Below, one piece after another: positions 8,831 to 16,093 of a DNA stretch of 47,694 bases. Position numbers and translations under genes: made by a program. The notes under the pieces were generated by a model, which ran no database searches, was not told the DNA's origin, and was given only the letters and a program-made list of their open reading frames with translations. Source of the DNA: Citrobacter sp. Awk 4 (GTDB lineage: Bacteria > Pseudomonadota > Gammaproteobacteria > Enterobacterales > Enterobacteriaceae). The stretch spans positions 1 through 47,694 of the forward strand of contig NZ_JANEWG010000033.1 in NCBI RefSeq assembly GCF_028069725.1, read 5' to 3'. Each line of letters begins with the position of its first letter. Positions within the stretch are counted from its first letter, which is position 1.

Positions 8831-9678
8831 AGTCTTTTACCCTCTGTCGTTTCGTCTCCACCTTGCGTGGGGGGAGCGCTAATCTTCGAAATATCAAACA
8901 ACGGCACCATGCCGACACCCTCAACATCCAGCATTAAGCCTTCCTGACCCTTGAGGGTCACAGAGTTCACGACGCCACTGAAATAGGTCGGTGTTGTGCT
9001 AATTTCATCGCCGATCACCGTCTCGGCTTCGATACGATATTCGCCTTCGGGCAGACCCAGCACGTTGCCATCCAGCACAAATTGTTTCTCGCCCGCCGTC
9101 TGTGGTCCCAACGTGACGGTGCCCACTTCCGCATCAAACTCGTCATAAATCCGGATGCTGACGTTGTCGTAGTCCTTATCCAGCACCAACTCCCCTTCCA
9201 GCAGGGTATCGGGACCGAGGGTGACGGTGTCATCAGGCGCGGTGACCGTGTTGCCGATCAACTGCTCAGTCGAGACCACCAGGTTGTTTTCCGCCACCGC
9301 ATAGAGCGCGTTCATCGTCATGCGCATGTATTCCATGCTGGTCACCTGGGCGAACATCGCCATCTGGGTGACGAACTCGGTGCTGTCGACGGGGTTGGTG
9401 GGGTCCTGATAGGTCAACTGCGCGAGCATCAGGTCGACGAAGACGTTGGCCACCTGAGGAGGCGGCGTCGTCTCCTCCGAGCCGGTGTCATCATCAGGCT
9501 CAGACGGGGTCTCCGTCGTGGATTCAGTGACAGCCGCCGTTGGCGGGGGCGTTGCGCCCTGGGTGCCCGGTGCGCTCATGGGGGCGACCATGCCGTTGAC
9601 CTGCGACAGCATGTTCTGAGCGCCCGGCAAGCGATTACCCGGATAGGTGTTCACAGGGTTGAGACCCGCCAGATTCAT
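8827..9678 (-). CDS. flgD: Hook-cap (hook assembly scaffold) protein FlgD
   Basis: FlgD caps the growing hook. The 283-residue product has the family core VFVDLMLAQLTYQDPTNPVDSTEFVTQMAMFAQVTSMEYM at about residues 78-117, followed by the Ig-like/Tudor-like C-terminal region. It is longer than E. coli FlgD (231) because of a Pro/Thr/Glu-rich, acidic linker at residues 33-75 (TPPPTAAVTESTTETPSEPDD and on). The last residues overlap the flgE start by 4 bases. The acidic insert is the one unusual feature. Confidence 0.93.
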   Translation of the reverse strand: MNLAGLNPVNTYPGNRLPGAQNMLSQVNGMVAPMSAPGTQGATPPPTAAVTESTTETPSEPDDDTGSEETTPPPQVANVFVDLMLAQLTYQDPTNPVDSTEFVTQMAMFAQVTSMEYMRMTMNALYAVAENNLVVSTEQLIGNTVTAPDDTVTLGPDTLLEGELVLDKDYDNVSIRIYDEFDAEVGTVTLGPQTAGEKQFVLDGNVLGLPEGEYRIEAETVIGDEISTTPTYFSGVVNSVTLKGQEGLMLDVEGVGMVPLFDISKISAPPTQGGDETTEGKRL

Positions 9679-10109
9679 CAGACCCTATCTCCCAGACGCA
9701 GCAGGCTTTGTTGCATGCTCTTAGCCTGATTCAGCATCTCGACATTGGCTTCGTAGTTACGCGAGGCGGAAAGCATGTCGGCCATCTCCTCCACCACATT
9801 GACGTTGGAGTAGTACACAAAGCCCTCGGCGTCTGCCAGCGGATTATCCGGCTCGTGACGCTTCTGGACGGGCTGATCGGCCTGGACTATCCCCATAACC
9901 CCGACGCCAGCAGAGGCGGCTCGCTCGGTGACGTTAAGCGTGGGATCATTGTAAATCGTGCTAAACACGGGCTTCAGGGAGCGATAGGCCCCGGCTTCGC
10001 TGCCGCTGACTGCGTCGGCATTGGCCAGGTTGCTCGAAATGGTATTGAGCCTCAGGCTGTTCGCGTTGATGGCCGTACCCGCAATATCGTAAATTTTTCC
10101 GAAGGACAT
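9678..10109 (-). CDS. flgC: Flagellar proximal rod protein FlgC
   Basis: FlgC is a proximal rod subunit. The 143-residue product starts MSFGKIYDIAGTAINANSLRLN with the rod motif SSNLANADAVSG near residues 26-37. The C-terminal helix VNVVEEMADMLSASRNYEANVEMLNQ is highly typical. Length is close to E. coli FlgC (134). It overlaps flgD by one base and follows flgB after a 41-base gap. Confidence 0.96.
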   Translation of the reverse strand: MSFGKIYDIAGTAINANSLRLNTISSNLANADAVSGSEAGAYRSLKPVFSTIYNDPTLNVTERAASAGVGVMGIVQADQPVQKRHEPDNPLADAEGFVYYSNVNVVEEMADMLSASRNYEANVEMLNQAKSMQQSLLRLGDRV

Positions 10110-10150
10110 GGCGTGTTTCTGTCTCGTCTTATCTGTCTAATGTTGAATGA

Positions 10151-10537
10151 TTATTTGCCGTCGATGGCCGTCGCGAGCCCGTTAAACTTGTTGTTGAGAA
10201 ACTCCAGACTGGTCTGGAAATCCATCGAATTCTCGGCAACCCTCGCCTGTTCGATACCTGCTTCTACCGTATTGCCATCACGGCTCACCTGATACGGCTG
10301 GCGATATTTCAGGTTCATTCCGGTCTGCGTCATGCTCATGGCCGGGATAGGGGCGACGATGTCATCCGGGGAGGAACCCTGTCCCTCGGGGACAGCGAGT
10401 CGAAACTCCAGATCCCGTGCCGCATAGTTGGGGGTATCAGCATTGGCTAGATTACTGGCCAGGACCCTGCTACGCTCGACGCGAAAATTGAGCGCCTCTG
10501 GATGAATGCCAAGCGCTTTTTCGAAGCTAATTCCCAT
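10151..10537 (-). CDS. flgB: Flagellar proximal rod protein FlgB
   Basis: FlgB is the first rod subunit and the first gene of this operon. The 128-residue product contains the rod motif ASNLANADTPNYAARDLEF at about residues 27-45 and ends with the short helix SLEFLNNKFNGLATAIDG. Length is near E. coli FlgB (138). The start is preceded by a GGAGGAGG ribosome site (10540-10547). The sigma-54 promoter at 10586-10602 points at it and would give a 5' leader of about 40 bases. Confidence 0.95.
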   Translation of the reverse strand: MGISFEKALGIHPEALNFRVERSRVLASNLANADTPNYAARDLEFRLAVPEGQGSSPDDIVAPIPAMSMTQTGMNLKYRQPYQVSRDGNTVEAGIEQARVAENSMDFQTSLEFLNNKFNGLATAIDGK

Positions 10538-10585
10538 CCATCCTCCTCCTTACAGTTCAGTAGAGATGAAACGACATACGCACTT

Positions 10586-10602
10586 AGCAATTATCGGGCC
10601 AA
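10586..10602 (-). promoter_or_regulatory. Sigma-54 (-24/-12) promoter of the flgB operon
   Basis: On the minus strand this reads TTGGCCCGATAATTGCT. That matches the sigma-54 consensus TTGGCACG-N4-TTGCW with one mismatch outside the invariant bases: the GG and GC doublets are present with the required 10-base spacing. It lies 49-65 bases upstream of the flgB start. A sigma-54 activator of the LafK type is encoded in the same locus (14379-15713), as expected for lateral flagellar class II genes. Confidence 0.8.
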
Positions 10603-10655
10603 CATTTAATTTTTGTCGCACCCGCCAGCGGGGGGCGCAATTCCCCTCACGCCTG

Positions 10656-11453
10656 ATGGGGATTTTTCTCGCCGTTGCGTTATTACTATTCTGTGGGAAG
10701 AGCCTTGCTTCAACGGCATTGCCAGCACAGCCCACGACTGTCGATTCGACCGCCCCGCGCAAATCGCCGACGCCCGGCGTCGATCCCACGGCCCTGAAGC
10801 AATTTGTTCACGATTACTGGCAACAGCGCTTTACCCAACATGCACAGCGCGTCAACTGGCGTGATTACCAGTGGCAAATCGAGGTCAGCATCCCCGATGC
10901 GGTCAGTAAACTTCCTCCCTGCCGTCAGCCATACCAGCCCGAAGACTCCCAGGTGAAGTTCCCCGTTGGCCGACACTCCCTGCGTTTGCGCTGCCCGGAC
11001 TCCCCAGGCTGGGTCATTACGACCCGCAGCCAAATCTCTGTTCTGATGCCCGTCGTCGTTGCACGGGTAGCGACTGGACAAGAGCACTATCTGCAGGAAA
11101 GCGACCTGGCCGTTACCCAGGTTCTGCTCACGCCCCAGATGGACGATGTGTTGACCTCCCCTGCCCAGGCCATTGGGCGTCGCCCCCAGCGCTCGCTACG
11201 AGCAGGTCAGCCCGTGCGAAACAGGATGCTTGAAGCAGCGATGTTGGTACGCAAAGGCGACAAGGTGAATCTGACGCTGGCAGAAGGTGAGATGGCTATT
11301 TCCATGCAGGGGACGGCCCTGCAGGACGGACAGAAAGGGGAAACCATCAGCATTAAAAACGAAAAAAGCGGAAAGGTTATTTCCGCTTCGGTCTCGGGTC
11401 CCGGCCAATTGCTGATCCTCAATGAGGCACCGGTGGCAAACCCTCAACATTAA
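10656..11453 (+). CDS. flgA: P-ring assembly chaperone FlgA
   Basis: FlgA is the periplasmic chaperone for P-ring assembly. The C-terminal SAF-domain region is clear: ARVATGQEHYLQESDLAVTQ, then RSLRAGQPVRNRMLEAAMLVRKGDKVNLTLAEGEMAISMQGTALQDG. A hydrophobic export segment (IFLAVALLLFCGKSLAS) follows the ATG at 10656. The frame is open back to 10506 and an alternative ATG at 10566 would give a basic n-region, but it would cover the flgB promoter and leave only 28 bases between divergent genes. Neither start has a good ribosome site, so the start is uncertain. The gene diverges from flgB and begins the plus-strand block. Confidence 0.88.
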   Translation: MGIFLAVALLLFCGKSLASTALPAQPTTVDSTAPRKSPTPGVDPTALKQFVHDYWQQRFTQHAQRVNWRDYQWQIEVSIPDAVSKLPPCRQPYQPEDSQVKFPVGRHSLRLRCPDSPGWVITTRSQISVLMPVVVARVATGQEHYLQESDLAVTQVLLTPQMDDVLTSPAQAIGRRPQRSLRAGQPVRNRMLEAAMLVRKGDKVNLTLAEGEMAISMQGTALQDGQKGETISIKNEKSGKVISASVSGPGQLLILNEAPVANPQH

Positions 11454-11461
11454 AACGGCAT

Positions 11462-11542
11462 GTTTATTGCTTATCTCATCGCCCACTCGTCGGCGGGTGG
11501 AGTCCTCTCCCGGGGAACATAGTTTTAAAGAGAGCAATAAAC
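11462..11542 (+). promoter_or_regulatory. Structured leader flanking the maf ribosome binding site
   Basis: A perfect 10-bp inverted repeat (GTTTATTGCT at 11462-11471 with AGCAATAAAC at 11533-11542) brackets the whole flgA-maf gap. A smaller GC-rich stem lies inside it (around 11484-11500). The right arm ends one base before the maf ATG and abuts its AAAGAGAG ribosome site. Pairing would partly occlude initiation. It could also act as a processing or attenuation hairpin. Function is inferred from geometry only. Confidence 0.45.
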
Positions 11543-11543
11543 G

Positions 11544-12824
11544 ATGTCTGACACATGCCTGACCCAACACCTCGCCATCATCGCCAGTCGCTGGCCAGCG
11601 CTGGCAGCAATGCTTAGCCAGACGCAGCCACTGTCATCGGCAAGCATCATGGAAGGGCATTGCGGAACCCTGCTGGTCGACGGGATCCAACTCACCAGTC
11701 GCCACAACCGGATAAGCGAGGCGCAGCAACAGGCAAATAGCCTGCCCGTAAAGCCGCATCTCAACGTCTATGGCGTCGGGCTTGGCGATTTGCCGCGCAT
11801 CCTGCTGCAACGTTCCACGTTGACGCAACTCAATGTCTTCATTATGAATCGCGCCCTGTTCCTGCTGACCCTGACGCTGCTGGAAAACCAGGACTGGCTA
11901 CAGGACCCCAGAGTCTGCCTGGCATTGGCCGCCGACGAAGACGAGATTCGCCTGCCCTTCTTTGCCTTGCCTGGCGAGTTGCGCCTGGCGGAAGAGGCGT
12001 CAAATGGGATACGTGATCGCCTGATCAGGGAAATCTCACTTCCTCATACCAATCGTCGTTACGAGCAACATCTCCCTGCGCTGCGACAACGGCTTGCCGA
12101 CAACCGTCATCTGCTCAAGCGAGACGGTAATGTGGCCTCGCTCTTTGGCAGCGCCTCAAATCGCCAGGCGCTCGTCATCGGGGCTGGCCCCACCCTGAAG
12201 TCGCATCTGCCCCGATTACAGGCGCTGCAATGCCTGGCGGAACGACCGCTGCTGATTGCCGTCGACACCGCCTGCCGCGCGCTGTTTGCTCATGACATCC
12301 AGCCGGACTGGGTGGTCTCCATCGACCACCTGATTGATGAAGAGAAACTTCCGCCTGCGGACTGCGGGTTGGTGTATTTTCCGCTGGTCCCCACCCGAAC
12401 GTTGATGGCCTGGCGCGGAAAACGGCTGGCGGCTTATTCCAGCAGCCCCCTTTATCAAGGGCTGCGTAAGTCGCAGCCGAAGGCGCTGCTCTATTCGGGA
12501 GGAAGCGTTATTCATCCCGCCGTCGATCTCGCGGTGCAGATGGGCTGTCGGGACGTTACCCTGCTGGGTGCGGACTTTGCCTTTCCTGGCGGGGAAACCC
12601 ATACGGGCTGGGCAGTCGGCGCCCTGAATACCACGCTGGATCAGGCAAAACATTGGGTGCTGAATGGGCATGGTCAGCGCATCAAAACCAACATCAGCTT
12701 TACCGGCTATCGTATTCAGCTTGAACGCTATATTGCCGCACATCCTGAGGTTTGCTTCTGGAACGGCAGTCGGGAAGGCGCCAGGATTGCGGATTGCCGT
12801 TACCATCCGGAGTTCACCGCATGA
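11544..12824 (+). CDS. Maf-family motility accessory factor, probable flagellin glycosyltransferase
   Basis: This 426-residue protein belongs to the Maf/DUF115 (6-hydroxymethylpterin pyrophosphokinase MptE-like) family, which glycosylates flagellin with nonulosonic acids in Aeromonas, Campylobacter and others. Visible signatures are QALVIGAGPTLKSHLPRLQAL (about residues 209-229), AHDIQPDWVVSIDH, SGGSVIHPAVDLAVQMGC and VTLLGADFAFPGGETHTGWA, the conserved Rossmann-like core. No transmembrane segment is seen. It sits between flgA and flgM rather than beside a flagellin gene. No pseudaminic or legionaminic acid synthesis genes are in the window, so the donor sugar must come from elsewhere. Confidence 0.85.
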   Translation: MSDTCLTQHLAIIASRWPALAAMLSQTQPLSSASIMEGHCGTLLVDGIQLTSRHNRISEAQQQANSLPVKPHLNVYGVGLGDLPRILLQRSTLTQLNVFIMNRALFLLTLTLLENQDWLQDPRVCLALAADEDEIRLPFFALPGELRLAEEASNGIRDRLIREISLPHTNRRYEQHLPALRQRLADNRHLLKRDGNVASLFGSASNRQALVIGAGPTLKSHLPRLQALQCLAERPLLIAVDTACRALFAHDIQPDWVVSIDHLIDEEKLPPADCGLVYFPLVPTRTLMAWRGKRLAAYSSSPLYQGLRKSQPKALLYSGGSVIHPAVDLAVQMGCRDVTLLGADFAFPGGETHTGWAVGALNTTLDQAKHWVLNGHGQRIKTNISFTGYRIQLERYIAAHPEVCFWNGSREGARIADCRYHPEFTA

Positions 12825-13087
12825 CAATCGCCTCACAGATAACGAATCTTGCACAGCAGTTCCGCCTGGGCATGTCACTGGATGCGGCAATGGCGCTTCC
12901 GCCCCTGATGAAATCGTTGCTTCCTCTGCTCCCTTCGCTTTCGCCAACGGCGCAGCGTCAGTTACCGCAGATAATGCAGGCTGTCCTCGCCTGTCAGGAA
13001 CGCGAAGACTGGCTGGGACTTGCCGACTGGCTGGAATATGAATTACTCCACGTTCTGTCAGGCCCAACGCAGCCCCCCGCAGAATGA
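12821..13087 (+). CDS. Small helical protein coupled to the Maf gene, function unknown
   Basis: This 88-residue product has its ATG overlapping the maf stop (ATGA), so it is very likely translated by coupling. It is predicted all-helical, without signal peptide, and has a Pro/Leu-rich middle (LPPLMKSLLPLLPSLSP). The C-terminal segment REDWLGLADWLEYELLHVL is amphipathic and looks like a protein-protein contact helix. I do not recognise a family. The arrangement suggests a partner or chaperone for the Maf enzyme, or a FliT/FlgN-like export chaperone; this is inference. Confidence 0.7.
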   Translation: MTIASQITNLAQQFRLGMSLDAAMALPPLMKSLLPLLPSLSPTAQRQLPQIMQAVLACQEREDWLGLADWLEYELLHVLSGPTQPPAE

Positions 13088-13124
13088 GAAATTGAATATT
13101 TTTCGTAAAAAATGCGATCATGGC

Positions 13125-13151
13125 TAAAGTCTGGCCGTAAAACGGTCGCTT
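13125..13151 (+). promoter_or_regulatory. Possible sigma-28-type promoter upstream of flgM
   Basis: TAAAGTCT (13125-13132), then 11 bases, then GGTCGCTT (13144-13151). The -35 half matches the flagellar sigma-28 consensus TAAAGTTT well. The -10 half matches GCCGATAA poorly, so this is weak. flgM genes are commonly under sigma-28 control, which makes the position sensible. Confidence 0.3.
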
Positions 13152-13235
13152 ATTTGACTTAACCAGAGTGCTACGTGGGTTCTGTCGGGGCCAACCAGCA
13201 TATCGTTTCGTCAGCTTGTTCAGAGTGGCTTGATT

Positions 13236-13637
13236 ATGAACATTACATCACCAAACGGGAGCTTTCCCGAAAACTCACTTCAGAGTGCCTACGCTAAACC
13301 AACGCAGGTAGCGTCTGAGATCGCGGCAAGTGAAAAGAACGTGCCGCAGCAGGTCAACGCGCCAGCAAACGTCGCTAACAATCAAAAGCTCGGAACACAG
13401 GGATCGCTTGACGCGCCATTCACCCTGCCGTCCGAAGAGTTTCCTGCCGAGGTGCCAGTGAATGCCCCTGTCTCCGCAGCACTGGCCCGGGCGCTTGCCG
13501 ATGAGCTTCGCCAGTTTCCCGATATTGATCATGCCAAAGTGGCTGGCGTCATGGAGCAGCTCAACAGCGATAAGTTTGCCGTGAGCACCGATGCCCTCGC
13601 AGACGCCATGATGAACTTCTATCAAAGTGGGAGATAA
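13236..13637 (+). CDS. flgM: Anti-sigma-28 factor FlgM
   Basis: FlgM binds and inhibits the flagellar sigma-28 until hook completion, then is exported. I choose the ATG at 13236 (MNITSPNGSF), giving 133 residues; a TTG two codons upstream is also in frame. The C-terminal half is diagnostic: FPDIDHAKVAGVMEQLNSDKFAVSTDALADAMMNFYQ matches the FlgM pattern (DxxKVxxIxxAIxxGxYxVdxxxIAdxml). The N-terminal half is disordered and Ala/Pro/Gln-rich, longer than in E. coli (97 residues). Its presence implies a cognate sigma-28 (FliA/LafS), which is not encoded in this window. Confidence 0.9.
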   Translation: MNITSPNGSFPENSLQSAYAKPTQVASEIAASEKNVPQQVNAPANVANNQKLGTQGSLDAPFTLPSEEFPAEVPVNAPVSAALARALADELRQFPDIDHAKVAGVMEQLNSDKFAVSTDALADAMMNFYQSGR

Positions 13638-13643
13638 GCTGAG

Positions 13644-14075
13644 GTGAGCAACGCTACCGATCGCGTCCGCCAGTTGATTGTGGACATCAATCAGGATGTT
13701 GTCTCCTGGCAGCAGATGGAACTGTTGCTTAAGGAGCAACACAGCAACCTGATTCGCCGCAATAATCCGGCTATCCATCACAACAATGAACAGCAAGTGC
13801 AGCTGCTGGATACTCTGCGTAGCCGGGCCGAACGGCGTGTACAGTTGCTGCACGCCTTCGGATTACAGGCCAGTACGGACGATCTGAAACGGCTGGCCAA
13901 CAAATTGCCAGCGACCATTTCAGCGAAGTTGATCGATCAGTGGCAAACCCTGGAAACCAGCGTCGTTCGCTGCAAAAAACTCAATGACCACAATGGCCGA
14001 CTGCTGGCGAATCAACAACTGTTGATCCGTAAACTGCTTAACACGCAAGAAGACTTCTACCAGCCAGCGACCTGA
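13644..14075 (+). CDS. flgN: FlgN-type export chaperone for FlgK/FlgL
   Basis: FlgN chaperones the hook-associated proteins to the export gate. The 143-residue product starts with GTG behind a GCTGAGG ribosome site and lies 6 bases after flgM, the usual flgM-flgN pairing. It is all-helical with heptad-like segments (VVSWQQMELLLKEQHSNLI; DTLRSRAERRVQLLHAFGL; CKKLNDHNGRLLANQQLLIRKLL), the last matching the FlgN pattern in which N-G-L/R precedes the C-terminal helix. Length matches E. coli FlgN (138). Confidence 0.85.
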   Translation: MSNATDRVRQLIVDINQDVVSWQQMELLLKEQHSNLIRRNNPAIHHNNEQQVQLLDTLRSRAERRVQLLHAFGLQASTDDLKRLANKLPATISAKLIDQWQTLETSVVRCKKLNDHNGRLLANQQLLIRKLLNTQEDFYQPAT

Positions 14076-14378
14076 TGACGCCCGTCACTGCGACAGAGGA
14101 GCTTCTCCCGTTTCTGTCGCCCCATCCCCTAAGCTCTCCCTCTTGTGCGCCTTATGAAACAGCATAATCGACTACAAATAATCATTTAATCTTTATAAAT
14201 TGTTTAAAAATCACCCAACCGCATAGATATGCTCAGGTAAGTTCCTGAGAAAGACGTCATGTCTCTCGTATGTACAGCTTCAGTTAAGTTAACTCTGCTT
14301 TAATTTCTCGTAAATTTTATTGTGTTCCCTTCTCGTCACTGACGTTTTATTCGCTCATAACAGGTATGTATTCGTTCA
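14076..14378 (+). promoter_or_regulatory. AT-rich control region upstream of the lafK-like gene
   Basis: There is no gene here. An 8-bp perfect stem (14090-14097 with 14113-14120, 15-base loop) follows the flgN stop and may end the flgA-flgN transcript, although no U-run follows. From 14155 on the sequence is markedly AT-rich compared with its flanks, as expected for the master-regulator promoter of the locus. I see no sigma-54 element. A weak sigma-70-like TTGTTT-N18-TAGATA occurs around 14199-14228. Confidence 0.35.
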
Positions 14379-15713
14379 ATGATCTTGCTGCTTGAATCAG
14401 ATAAAGTGTGCGCAGACGAAATTCTCACTCATCTCAGTGAAGAATATGCTCGTCGCGTTGTCTGGCAGCCAGGTTTGCAGGACATCGCCACTCTCAGCAC
14501 CACTGTCCCGAGTCTGGTCATTCTGGGCCGCGGTCTTTCTCAGGTGCAGGCCCTTAGCTATATTCGCCAGTTGCACGCGATACCTATCCTGTTAATTAGC
14601 CCAATGGATCAAGCCGAATGGGCCAGCACAGCGTTAGGCAACGGCGTCAGTGATTATTTGCTCTATCCCTTTAGTCTCCAGCAACTGACCCAACAGATAA
14701 CCAGTCTGCTTAATGCAAACTCGCTGCAGACCCGCGGCATGATCATGAGTTCGCCGGCCTCCCGCCGTCTGCTGACGATGGCGCATCGGGTTGCCCTGGC
14801 CGAAGCTCCCGTGCTTATCAGAGGCGAAACGGGGACGGGCAAGGAGATGTTGGCCCAATTTATCCACACCAACTCCAGCCGGAAAACGGGTCCCTTTGTC
14901 GCCGTCAACTGCGCCGCGATCCCCGAGAATATGCTGGAAGCCATCCTGTTTGGCTACGTTAAAGGGGCGTTCACCGGCGCTTACACCGGACAAGCCGGTA
15001 AGTTTGAACTGGCCAACAACGGCACCCTGTTTCTGGATGAGATTGCAGAGATGCCCCCTCCTTTGCAGGCCAAACTGCTGCGCGTGTTGCAGGAGTGGGA
15101 AGTCGAACGTCTGGGAAGCAACAAGGTCATTCCCCTTAATATCCGACTCATCACGGCGACCAACCAGAATCTGCGGGACGCGGTGAGTCAGGGGCGTTTT
15201 CGCGAGGATCTTCTCTATCGTCTGGATATCCTGCCGCTGGTCATTCCTCCCCTGCGCCAGCGCCGGGAAGAGCTGGAGCGTTTGATCGCTCACTTCGTGC
15301 AAAAACACGGAGATCAGGCATTTGCACCCGCCATTAAATTGAGTCCGTGCGCGCAGAAAGCCTTATTGGCGCACAACTGGCCGGGCAATATTCGGGAACT
15401 GGAGAACCGCGTACAACGTGCGTTGGTGATGTGTCGCAGCACGGTGCTGCTCGCTGCTGATTTCGATTTACCTTCTGTTCCATCCACGCAGGAAATTATT
15501 GTTGCTGCCCCACAAACTCAGGTTGAACTGACCCCTTCGGCCTCCCTACAGGAGAGCCGCAAACACGGTGAGTTCCAACACATTTTAGACACGCTACGCC
15601 ATTGCCGCGGACACCGGAGTATGACGGCCAAAGCCCTTGGCATCACACCCAGAGCGCTGCGGTACAAACTCGCCGAGATGCGACAACGAGGCATCATCAC
15701 TGATGATGCGTAA
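14379..15713 (+). CDS. lafK: Sigma-54-dependent flagellar master regulator, LafK/FleQ type
   Basis: This 444-residue sigma-54 activator has a degenerate receiver-like N-terminal domain (residues 1-115) with no clear phospho-acceptor context, as in FleQ and LafK. The AAA+ domain has Walker A GETGTGKE (149-156), the sigma-54 contact loop GAFTGA (196-201) and Walker B LFLDEIAEM (217-225). A Fis-type helix-turn-helix is at the C-terminus (HRSMTAKALGITPRALRYKLAEM). Directly upstream of fliE, it matches the lafK-fliE arrangement of lateral loci in Vibrio and E. coli 042. It probably drives the sigma-54 promoter found upstream of flgB. Confidence 0.9.
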   Translation: MILLLESDKVCADEILTHLSEEYARRVVWQPGLQDIATLSTTVPSLVILGRGLSQVQALSYIRQLHAIPILLISPMDQAEWASTALGNGVSDYLLYPFSLQQLTQQITSLLNANSLQTRGMIMSSPASRRLLTMAHRVALAEAPVLIRGETGTGKEMLAQFIHTNSSRKTGPFVAVNCAAIPENMLEAILFGYVKGAFTGAYTGQAGKFELANNGTLFLDEIAEMPPPLQAKLLRVLQEWEVERLGSNKVIPLNIRLITATNQNLRDAVSQGRFREDLLYRLDILPLVIPPLRQRREELERLIAHFVQKHGDQAFAPAIKLSPCAQKALLAHNWPGNIRELENRVQRALVMCRSTVLLAADFDLPSVPSTQEIIVAAPQTQVELTPSASLQESRKHGEFQHILDTLRHCRGHRSMTAKALGITPRALRYKLAEMRQRGIITDDA

Positions 15714-15739
15714 CCCGTTTTTTTTTATTTGGTCACGCT

Positions 15740-16069
15740 ATGAACACAATAAATGACACACAGCAGGCAATGATGCAGCGGATGACGACGATGCAAACCG
15801 CGGCTCAGCAGCCACTGATTGCCTCTCAACAGCAAAACAACACGCAAAACACGTCCTTTGAGAGTGTCTTTCATGCAGCTCTAAATGGGGTGGACCGCCA
15901 CCAGCAGAACGCGGCCAACCTGGCGACGCAAATCGAAACCGGCGCCAGCGACGATCTGACGGGTGCGATGATCGCCAGTCAGAAAGCCAGTCTCAGTTTT
16001 TCGGCCCTTACCCAGGTCCGTAACAAACTGATGACGGCCTATGACGAAGTCATGAAGATGCCTTTGTAA
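15740..16069 (+). CDS. fliE: MS-ring/rod junction protein FliE
   Basis: FliE links the MS-ring to the rod and gates early export. The 109-residue product matches the family (E. coli 104). The central FESVFHAALNGVDRHQQNAANLATQIETG and the C-terminal DDLTGAMIASQKASLSFSALTQVRNKLMTAYDEVMKMPL are diagnostic (the family ends in V-x-A-Y-x-E-I-M-x-M-x-V). It starts 26 bases after the lafK-like stop. Confidence 0.95.
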   Translation: MNTINDTQQAMMQRMTTMQTAAQQPLIASQQQNNTQNTSFESVFHAALNGVDRHQQNAANLATQIETGASDDLTGAMIASQKASLSFSALTQVRNKLMTAYDEVMKMPL

Positions 16070-16093
16070 GGTCGGGGACGTAGTGAGTAACAA

